From Candidatus Pantoea bituminis (GTDB lineage: Bacteria > Pseudomonadota > Gammaproteobacteria > Enterobacterales > Enterobacteriaceae): 64,000 bases of DNA. Made by a program: the position numbers and the translations under genes. The DNA is taken from the NCBI RefSeq assembly GCF_018842675.1, contig NZ_JAGTWO010000004.1, positions 3,224,001 through 3,288,000 on the forward strand, given 5' to 3'. Numbering within the stretch: the stretch's first letter is position 1; each line of letters opens with the position of its first letter. The notes beneath the pieces are model-generated. The model made no database searches and was not told where the DNA came from. It saw only the letters and a program-made list of their open reading frames with translations. Of this stretch, positions 57,576 to 64,000 are shown one piece after another.

Positions 57576-58230
57576 TTAAAATTCTCCAGCGCCTGCTCAA
57601 TATCGCGCAGGTTGAGAATATCACCTGGACGGGCCGGAACGGCGTTCCAGAGTCTTGCACGGTATGAGACAGGTCCGTTAAAGCGTACCTGCTCAATGCG
57701 GCCGGGCTGCAGTACCAGCGTAAAGGTTCCTCGGGTGAGGTCCTGCTCCTGCGCCATTATCCGTGTGGTAACGTATCCCTGTTCCAGTATGGCGTTCTGG
57801 ACTTTGTTGATCGCAAGCAGGATCCCCTGCGATCCTAAACAGTGTCCTTCCGCATTTTTCACAGCGTCGAGCGCCCACTGAAAACCACTGGCTTCGTCCC
57901 CCTCCAGCACAAAGGTGTTTATTCTGAAACACGGGGATTCATTGTTGGGATAATCGGGCAGTGTGGTTTCAGGCAGGAAAGCCGGATATCGGTTTGCGGG
58001 GTATTCTGCTGCTGTAAAATCCGTTCCCGTTCCTGATGCCGGATTTGCTCCTGGGCATCAATGGCGCTCGCGCCGGAGGAGAAGGTCGGTGGCAGTATAT
58101 TCGCTAACGGAGCGGCAGACAGTTGCACGGGTCCAGGCGGCTCTGCTACGGCAGCGGAGACTGAAGATACCCCATTCCCCAGAATAAAGAGCGCAGCATA
58201 CCGCCACGCCTGCTTCCTGCATGCGTACAT
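57571..58230 (-). pseudogene. cdiB (5' part): Truncated cdiB (TpsB outer-membrane transporter, N-terminal part)
   Basis: A signal peptide (FILGNGVSSVSAAVAEP), an IRHQERERILQQQ helix and a POTRA domain ([67 protein letters not shown]) identify a FhaC/ShlB/CdiB protein. A one-base deficit near 57980 splits the frame. At about 57571-57575 it changes without a gap to cdiA sequence, so the whole barrel and the cdiA start are lost by deletion. Confidence 0.78.
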
Positions 58231-59063
58231 ACTCTCATCCTTGATATTGTTTAAAGTAATTTGACGTAGCTAAAAATTAATTAGCATTAAAAAATGATTT
58301 TCGCTCATCCTGCTTGTGAGTGTGAAAAATCAAGCAATATTAATAAGCATAATCATATTGCTCGCAAAATGTAGTCCTAAGAAAGTGAGGTCATCTTGCA
58401 GTATTAAAATGACTGCAAAATTCAGCCATAAATGCAACTTTATATGAAAACGCCTTTCCCACTTCTAGCGTCATCTATATCCAAATCTACAAATATAATC
58501 ATGGCTGAGAATACTTTCCCATTTCATTCAGGCCACATCTATGAGCCTAGTCTTGATTTTTCCTATTTTCTCGATGTGCCTTTCATTTTGCCGCGCTAAA
58601 TTAAGGGGAATTTTAATTATAATTCTGGGAGCCACCCCGCTATTTTAAGATAATTAAATGTAATAAGAATTTTGGAACCTAGATTTTCATATTGAGCACT
58701 GGATAAATGGCCCTTTAAACATGTCTTTAAAAACGATTATTCCAGTAGAACAAGCGGAGCGAATTTATTGAGAGTTTTAACTGGCGCTTTCGCGATGAAC
58801 GTTATGATAAGTACTGATGCAGCGACATGATTCACGCCAAGATAGTCACAGTGACTGGATCCAAACCTATAACGAATACGGGCCAAATTCAGCACTGATT
58901 TATCAAATTCCATGCGATTTTGCAGCAAAGTGTAAAAATGATTTATTTGCAAATAAGGAAAGTCAACATCATTAATTGAACCCTGCAAAGTCGCTATAAG
59001 GATTCTGTATGCGATTACTAACAATCTTGTTTGACCGAAACGGGAATCCAAAGCCTTACCTCA
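58231..59063. other. AT-rich stretch upstream of the cdiB relic
   Basis: About 830 bases with no gene I can support. It should contain the old cdi promoter. A 104-codon minus-strand frame at 58737-59051 adjoins the IS end and is of unclear status. Confidence 0.4.
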
Positions 59064-59815
59064 TGAATCGCCACGGATAATCTAGACACTTCTGAGCCGT
59101 TGATAATATTGATTTTCATATTCCGTCGGTGGCATCTGATCACTCGAACCATGCCGACGCTTGCTGTTATAAAACATTTCGATGTAATCAAAAATATCGC
59201 TGCGTGCTTCTTCCCGTGTTCCGTAGATCTTTTTCTTTATCCGTTCACGCTTCAGTAGCTGGAAAAAGCTTTCTGCAACTGCATTGTCGTGACAGTTACC
59301 ACGACGGCTCATACTGCCCTCCAGTCCGTGTGATTTCAGGAACGACTGCCACTCATGGCTTGTGTACTGACTACCTTGATCAGAATGAACCAACACCTGC
59401 TTTTGGGGATTACGTCGCCACACGGCCATCAAAAGCGCATTCAGAACAATATTTTTTGTCATCCGGGGTTGCATTAACCAGCCGATAACTTTGCGCGAGA
59501 ACAGGTCTACAACTACGACCAGATACAGCCAGCCTTCGTGGGTTCGGATATAGGTTATGTCCGTTACCCAACGTTCATCCGGTGCTTCCGGGTTGAACTG
59601 CCGCTGGAGTCTGTTGGGTGTCACGATACTGACTTCACCTTTACGCGCTCGTGGGCTTCGATACCCGACCTGAGCCTTTATCCCGGCACGCTTCATCAGC
59701 CGCCAGCCCCGGTTAATCCCGCATTGTTGCCCTCTATCTCGCAGGTCGAAATGGATCTTGCGATAGCCATAAACGCATCGCCTAATCTGAGAGGAGGCTA
59801 AAAAAACACACATTG
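59064..59815 (-). mobile_element. IS3-family relic, 3' end only
   Basis: It runs from a likely inverted-repeat end (TGAATCGCCACGGATAATCT at 59064-59083) to about 59815, and holds only the 3' part of the transposase gene. No orfA and no second end are present. Confidence 0.7.
59082..59813 (-). pseudogene. IS3-family transposase OrfB, 5'-truncated
   Basis: The rve integrase core is present: VTDITYIRTHEGWLYLVVVVDLFSRKVIGW with the first catalytic Asp, LVHSDQGSQYTS with the second, and RRGNCHDNAVAESFF with the Glu. The C-terminus IFDYIEMFYNSKRRHGSSDQMPPTEYE is normal. The start region (helix-turn-helix and the OrfA partner) is missing, so it is inactive by itself. Confidence 0.9.
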
Positions 59816-59885
59816 GTCATTTACTCGCCTCCGTTCAATAGATACTCTATTTACAGGGATTTACAACAACATAAGGAAAAAGAAC

Positions 59886-60368
59886 ATGGCAATTCCAGGC
59901 AATATGTGGATTTACGATGATGGTGGCGCACTCATTAAAGGTGGCTGTGACGTAGCAGGAAGGGAATTCAGCATTGAGTTCAAAGGATTTCACCATAACC
60001 TCTCAATCCCCACTGATAACGCCACAGGTAAACCTACAGGAACCCGCCAACACTCACCTATGCTCATTGTTAAAGAGTTCGACTATTCAAGTCCATACCT
60101 ATATAAAGCCGTTGCCACGGGTCAGAACCTGAAATCCGCTGAAATAAAATGGTATAAAATCAACGATGCTGGTCAGGAAGTAGAATATTTCAACATGCTG
60201 CTCGAAGGTGTTCGGATTGTCTCAATATCTCCAACAATGGCATCGCCAGAAGACAAAAATAACAACCACCTTGAATCTGTTGAGTTGCGTTATGAAAAGA
60301 TCACTTGGAAGCACTGTGACGGAAACATAATCTACGCTGACGCATGGAATGACCGGCAGACCGCATAA
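59886..60368 (+). CDS. hcp: Hcp-family type VI secretion tube protein
   Basis: A 160-residue Hcp1-type protein, the hexameric tube of the type VI system. MAIPGNMWIYDDGGALIKG, EFKGFHHNLSIPTD, TRQHSPMLIVKEFDYSSPYLYKAVATGQ and AEIKWYKI are family blocks. An AAGGAAAAAGAAC ribosome region precedes the ATG. No other T6SS component is in the window, so it is an orphan hcp, often linked to effector cargo genes. The next gene begins 11 bases downstream. Confidence 0.92.
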   Translation: MAIPGNMWIYDDGGALIKGGCDVAGREFSIEFKGFHHNLSIPTDNATGKPTGTRQHSPMLIVKEFDYSSPYLYKAVATGQNLKSAEIKWYKINDAGQEVEYFNMLLEGVRIVSISPTMASPEDKNNNHLESVELRYEKITWKHCDGNIIYADAWNDRQTA

Positions 60369-60379
60369 TAGGTGATGAA

Positions 60380-60829
60380 ATGGATACTACCGAAGAGTTA
60401 AATGGAACGTATTTCTACCACGGAGAAAGCAATCTATCTCCGGGTGAACTTTTCGATGTTATTTTTCTTGAACAATTTTGTGATGAACTGGGGATAGGCA
60501 TTGAATCAGGTGCAGCTATCCTTGCTGGGCAACCGTGGTTAAAAACCAGAACTAAGCCGGGAGATGCAATAAAAGGCACAAGCGTTATTTCCAAATACGG
60601 AAGAATGGTTCTGAGAGATGCACGAACTCCGTTTGGCATTAGGGTTCCTACACCAGTTGGTATAAGGATGCGAAAAACAAATAATCTTGCTGCTGTCATA
60701 GCACGATATGTTCCATGGTTGGGCTGGATAGGTCTTGTAAACGCAATTTACCAAGTATCAAGAAAAACTCAGGCAAAATACAACCTAATAGCCCGTCCAA
60801 AAGATCGTATACAGTGGTCATACTTTTAA
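60380..60829 (+). CDS. Putative Hcp-linked effector
   Basis: A 149-residue protein directly downstream of hcp. GTYFYHGESNLSPGELFDVIFLEQFC is the conserved-looking N-terminus, and a hydrophobic segment near residue 115 (AVIARYVPWLGWIGLVNAIYQV) may insert into a membrane. It is followed by an overlapping DUF1493 gene, an arrangement consistent with an effector-immunity pair. I do not recognise a catalytic motif; the function is inferred only from the operon. Confidence 0.6.
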   Translation: MDTTEELNGTYFYHGESNLSPGELFDVIFLEQFCDELGIGIESGAAILAGQPWLKTRTKPGDAIKGTSVISKYGRMVLRDARTPFGIRVPTPVGIRMRKTNNLAAVIARYVPWLGWIGLVNAIYQVSRKTQAKYNLIARPKDRIQWSYF

Positions 60830-61161
60830 TGAAAAGTATTCAAGACCAAGTTGTAGACTTGTTTAAAGAGGAGATCTCAACTAGTTTAGATAAAAACTGG
60901 AAGGAAATTCCGCTGGATCTTGATTATGACTTATTTGATGCTCCCGGTGACGATCTGCATGAAGCTTTGGATAAATTTGAAAAAATATTTAATGTTGATC
61001 TTTCTTGTGTTAAATGGTCGTGTTATTTCCCTTGGGATAATACACCACTACTAACTCGGTGGTTTAAAATAAAACGAGAAGATATAGAGAAAACACGCAA
61101 ACCATTAACTGTTAAAATGTTTGCTGAATCAGCCAAAGCGGGAAAATGGCTTTATGACTGA
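60829..61161 (+). CDS. DUF1493 protein, putative immunity
   Basis: A 110-residue acidic protein of DUF1493. DLFKEEISTSLDKNWKEIPLDLDYDLF, DDLHEALDKFEKIFNVDLS and WKIKREDIEK-like FKIKREDIEKTRKPLTVKMFAESAKAGKWL are typical. Its ATG overlaps the stop of the preceding gene (TAATG). DUF1493 proteins are common next to T6SS effectors, so immunity is likely but not proven. Confidence 0.72.
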   Translation: MKSIQDQVVDLFKEEISTSLDKNWKEIPLDLDYDLFDAPGDDLHEALDKFEKIFNVDLSCVKWSCYFPWDNTPLLTRWFKIKREDIEKTRKPLTVKMFAESAKAGKWLYD

Positions 61162-61394
61162 TATAAATATTATGTATTAATGAGAGGTGAATACTCATGA
61201 GATTTGTTAATGACTTGCAATTGAATGCAATAAAACTCACATAATTAAATTATGATAAAAATGACCACTGTTAAATACCTTAAATGCAAAGGGGTATGGA
61301 ATTTCCTATTAAATTACAATGATTTTATCTTTAATGGCATCAATGCTTCAATTAAAATATGAGGATATAGTGAATTCAAAAAAATTTTTCCAGT
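61162..61394 (+). other. AT-rich gap with a short truncated frame
   Basis: A 15-codon frame (MRFVNDLQLNAIKLT) with a good ribosome site starts at 61198 and stops at once; it may be a gene remnant. Nothing else is supported. Confidence 0.4.
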
Positions 61395-61939
61395 TTGTTT
61401 TTTAACTTAAATAAAGAATTTAATTTACTATCTAAAACACAAAGAGAATATATTGACAGGAAAATAAACACATACGATTTAATGTATAGTGAATTTGCCA
61501 TTATAGAATTGACTGTTAGTATTGATTCAACAGAAATAGACACCTGTGATAGTGAGTTATTCTGGAAAATACCACCTCACAAAGAATTGAATCAAAAATA
61601 TTAAGCACTCTAACTACTGCTTTTTCGTTATGTCGAAACTCCAATATTCCTCCTGAAAACGAATTGGTTGACGAAGGTTTTTTCATTGAAGTAAAAAATA
61701 AAATTGTTAGAAAACATTCTATTCCAAAAATTATTGATGGTCCTAAGATGAGTGAACTCACAAGAGGAGAATTAAGTTCAATAATTTATTTAACCACAAA
61801 TTTTTATAATGATAAAAATTTAAGACCGATATTAGATTTATTCCATAACTCGCTTATAGCAGATGAGGTTGGAAGATTAAATAGTTTTATTTCTGTCTGG
61901 ACATGCTTAGAGATTTTTATAGCTAAAAATTTCAAATAA
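61395..61939 (+). pseudogene. Hypothetical protein (frameshifted as read)
   Basis: FFNLNKEFNLLSKTQREYIDRKINTY and SEFAIIELTVSIDS are read from about 61395, and ESKILSTLTTAFSLCRNSNIPPENELVDEGFFIEVKNKIVRK and SVWTCLEIFIAKNF are read in another frame to 61939. One missing base near 61560 joins them into ~181 residues. The start is not clear: a GTG at 61370 with GAGGATA upstream is in a different frame. The family is not recognised. The end may be cut by the integrase junction at 61960. Confidence 0.45.
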
Positions 61940-61959
61940 AATTTCAATAAACCACTACA

Positions 61960-62877
61960 ATCGTGATCGCCAACGAAAATCAGCTCGCGGTTTCCACTCA
62001 TGCTTTTGATCTTTTCCAAAATGGTGAGAGCTTGTCGCGACAGGGGAACAAGATGTGGAGTTTTCATCTTGGAGCCACGCTGAGAGTGTTTAACTCCTTC
62101 CAATAGTTTACGTTCTCCCGGAATCGTCCACATAGCTGTTTCAAAATCCACTTCTGTCCAACGGACAAAACGCAGTTCACTTGAACGGATGAAAACGAAC
62201 AAAGTGAGTTTCACGGCCAACCTTGTTAACGGCCTGCCGGAGTAGTGATCAATGCAATGAAGTAGTTCAGGTATACGATTTAGTTCTAACGCAGCGCGAT
62301 GTTGCCGCTTAGCTGTAGCAACCGCTCCAGCGATCTCTTGTGCGGGGTTGTAATCGATTAAACCGCTCTGCACGGCAAATCGCATAATTGCTGTTGTTTG
62401 TTGTTGTAGACGTGCTGCCACCTAAAGACGTCCAGACATCTCTACGGCTTTGATAGGAATAAGTAAATCTCTGGTTTTTAGCTCAGCGATATTTCGCTTA
62501 CCAATCGCATCAAAGAGATTATCTTCCAGACTCTTAAGAACACGACTACTATGCGACTCAGACCACCTTTGATTGCTGGCGTGCCAGTCTCTGGCAACAG
62601 ATTCAAAAGTGATGACCTCTTTAGCCTGTTCTTCTTTTACAGCACGCTTATGTTCACAAGGATCAACACCGACATCAACAAGCCTCCTGGTCTCTTCTTT
62701 CTTTTGACGAGCATCAGCCAGTGACGTTTCGGGGTAAACACCAAATGCCATTAAACGAAAGCGCCACTATTTGGAACCGTTAGGGTGTATCAACAAAAAC
62801 ATACCATCGCCGTCTACTAGCGAGTATTCCTTTGCTTTAGGTTTTGCCGAACGCACCTTGGTATCAGTCAGGGCCAT
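61960..62877 (-). pseudogene. P4-type integrase, degenerate and truncated
   Basis: MALTDTKVRSAKPKAKEYSL, FGVYPETSLADARQKK and the central IPELLHCIDHYSGRPL region identify a P4-family tyrosine recombinase. TAG stops follow NGSK (near 62772) and EMSGRL (near 62421), and a short deletion removes the usual segment before MAFGV. After IFVGDHD (about 61960) the sequence ends in unrelated DNA, so the catalytic HxxR and Tyr are lost. The gene points away from the broken tRNA-Leu, the normal arrangement of such islands. Confidence 0.88.
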
Positions 62878-62946
62878 GATGGTATCCCTTCCATAGACTC
62901 GGTTCTATACTCACAAGCATGTTGATGTGGGGTAACTCAGATTGAC

Positions 62947-63010
62947 GTCGGTTGACTGAAAAACGGGTAAAGCCTTGCTGGGACTGAATTCCAGGCACAA
63001 AAAAGCCGCT
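62947..63010. repeat. tRNA flank resembling the left boundary copy
   Basis: GTCGGTT and CTGAATTCCAGGCACAAAAAAGCCGCT match the segment at 36680-36742. On the minus strand the adjoining AAGTCGCTTACGAGCGGCTTTTTT (62999-63022) forms a hairpin with a T run, the tRNA terminator. Confidence 0.5.
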
Positions 63011-63037
63011 CGTAAGCGACTTAATTTGCATTCTCGA

Positions 63038-63108
63038 TGGTGCCGAAGGCCGGACTCGAACCGGCACACCTTGCGACAAACTATTTAAAATCTTCTGCGT
63101 AGGTAACT
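63038..63108 (-). pseudogene. Broken tRNA-Leu, 3' half only
   Basis: Read on the minus strand, CGGTTCGAGTCCGGCCTTCGGCACCA gives the T-arm, acceptor 3' strand and CCA of a tRNA-Leu, and GATTTTAAAT suggests a UAA anticodon. The anticodon stem has mismatches and the acceptor 5' strand (GCCGAAG) is absent, so it cannot be functional. It is likely an att site left by integration. Confidence 0.7.
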
Positions 63109-63199
63109 CGCAGATTTTTAACGATTAACTTAGTTTGAAGAATTACGGCATATCCCAAATGCGCATGAAAATGCCTGTGCAAATTAACACGGGGTTTTT

Positions 63200-64000
63200 A
63201 TGCAAATCAAGAAAGATTCCTACCTTGTTACCGATCCGTCTGGCGTTTGGATAGTCAGGATAGCCATTCCTCCATACATGAAGCATTTCTTCGATGGAAA
63301 GAGCTACTTCATACGCTCAACAGGGACGGGAGATATCAGGAAAGCAAGACTGTTTAGAGATAGTGTGGCTACGGAGTTTAATAGCCTTCGCGAGCAACTT
63401 AGACCTAAAGAACCTGGGTCACGAGTTGAGCAGATTCTTGGTGAACTTCGCCAGATCAGCGTGATTGCTAAAGATGCGCCCTCTCCTTTACTGAGCGTTC
63501 AAACACATGTCCAGACTTGCCCCTCTCTATTGAATATGCGTGACGTTTATCTCGTGCAATTCAGCGAGAAAAGAAAGCTGACCACACTGTCAAAAACTAA
63601 TAAGGCTGTTGAAGTACTGTTATCACATCTTAAAAAGCGGGACATTCAGCTTAGGGATATAAACCGTACTGTCGTGACGGGCTGGCTTGATATCCTGAAG
63701 ACTGAAAAAGCCCCACAGACGATACAAAACTACATCAGCGCTTTGGCTCAAATATGGGATCTCGCACGGAACCGTTATCACGATGCACCCCAAGATAATC
63801 CCTGGCGAGGTCATGGGCTGGAAGCGAAAAGCAGCAAAGTCAATTATGAGGTATTCACTCATATAGAACTGGCACAGGTGTTCGCTGAGTTTGACGGTGA
63901 TGCAGAGATGCAAGCTGTAACTTTGATCGGAATGTATAGCGGGATGCGGCTTAATGAGATCTGCTCCCTGAAAACAGACAATATAAAGACAATTGAAGAT
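63200..64000 (+). CDS. Tyrosine recombinase, partial (runs off the window)
   Basis: An open frame starts at ATG 63200 and stays open to base 64000. The N-terminal part (YLVTDPSGVWIVRIAIPP, YFIRSTGTGDIRKARL) is the arm-binding region, then a SAM-like domain (PQTIQNYISALAQIWDLARN). The catalytic domain begins with IGMYSGMRLNEICSL, in which the Arg of GMRLNE is the first active-site residue. The rest lies beyond the window. It marks the left edge of another integrated element, adjacent to the broken tRNA-Leu. Confidence 0.88.
   Translation, partial: MQIKKDSYLVTDPSGVWIVRIAIPPYMKHFFDGKSYFIRSTGTGDIRKARLFRDSVATEFNSLREQLRPKEPGSRVEQILGELRQISVIAKDAPSPLLSVQTHVQTCPSLLNMRDVYLVQFSEKRKLTTLSKTNKAVEVLLSHLKKRDIQLRDINRTVVTGWLDILKTEKAPQTIQNYISALAQIWDLARNRYHDAPQDNPWRGHGLEAKSSKVNYEVFTHIELAQVFAEFDGDAEMQAVTLIGMYSGMRLNEICSLKTDNIKTIED

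Noticed and set aside
58737..59051. A 104-codon minus-strand frame beside the IS3 relic
   Set aside because: No recognisable domain, no clear ribosome site and position at an IS edge; it may be a remnant but cannot be supported as a gene.
59886..61161. A complete type VI secretion locus
   Set aside because: Only hcp is present; no sheath, baseplate, membrane-complex or ClpV genes occur in the window.
62864..63079. A 71-codon frame on the minus strand across the tRNA-Leu 3' half
   Set aside because: It reads through tRNA and att sequence (SQGVPVRVRPSAPSR pattern), a common false frame.
1..64000. CRISPR array
   Set aside because: I found no series of regularly spaced direct repeats; the repeats present are dispersed palindromes or CDI duplicates.

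Overview
The window reads as a chromosome segment of a plant- or environment-associated Enterobacterales bacterium, most likely Erwiniaceae (Pantoea/Erwinia-like). The basis is the tRNA-Leu / small Fur-linked membrane gene / fhuF / opgB order (in E. coli these lie together beside leuQPV), a complete rhamnonate pathway, yecA, and decayed intergenic repeats of a type I associate with Erwinia, Pantoea and Serratia. This is inference from remembered gene orders; no database was searched.

Layout. 1-16 kb: the 3' part of tRNA-Leu(CAG), a small membrane gene and fhuF (each with a Fur-box-like site) around a diguanylate cyclase, a YbaK-type deacylase, an MFS carrier, a purine/pyrimidine-salvage-like operon (MHS transporter, LacI regulator, nucleoside hydrolase), a histidine phosphatase, a YncE-like propeller, a solo capsule-type glycosyltransferase, a LysR/tautomerase pair and opgB. 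16-27.5 kb: catabolic modules, namely a MocR regulator with a divergent acetyltransferase, rhmR-rhmD-rhmT-rhmA, and a polar amino-acid-type ABC importer with an FAD oxidoreductase under a LacI regulator that has two perfect palindromic operators. 27.5-36.6 kb: RcnB-like protein, serine hydrolase, MocR regulator divergent from azoreductase and AhpD-like genes, yecA, a DUF4153 membrane protein, and an overlapping HNH nuclease/methyltransferase pair.

About 36.7-63.1 kb looks like a genomic island. It holds a second diguanylate cyclase, then a 13-gene leftward run (52.25 to 38.29 kb): FadL-like porin, Ser-type arylsulfatase, radical-SAM sulfatase maturase, MoxR ATPase, DUF58, DUF4381, two VWA proteins (the second with TPRs), BatD-like protein, periplasmic HAD phosphatase, a small secreted protein, an outer-membrane protein and an MscS channel. 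After this comes a contact-dependent-inhibition (CDI) graveyard at 53.5-58.2 kb: cdiB joined by deletion to a cdiA 3' end, with several orphan CdiA C-terminal fragments and probable immunity genes. An IS3 relic, an Hcp/putative effector/DUF1493 cassette, a degenerate P4-type integrase, a broken tRNA-Leu 3' half, and the start of a second integrase that leaves the window complete the island.

Quality warning. More than a dozen otherwise intact genes are broken by one-base frameshifts, nearly all where a single-base run is one base short. Restoring that base gives a continuous protein every time, and in the MoxR cluster it also restores stop/start overlaps with the neighbours. This pattern is better explained by homopolymer undercalls in the assembly than by decay. 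The CDI, IS and integrase relics, and probably the LacI gene at 5.7-6.7 kb, do not fit that explanation and look really damaged.
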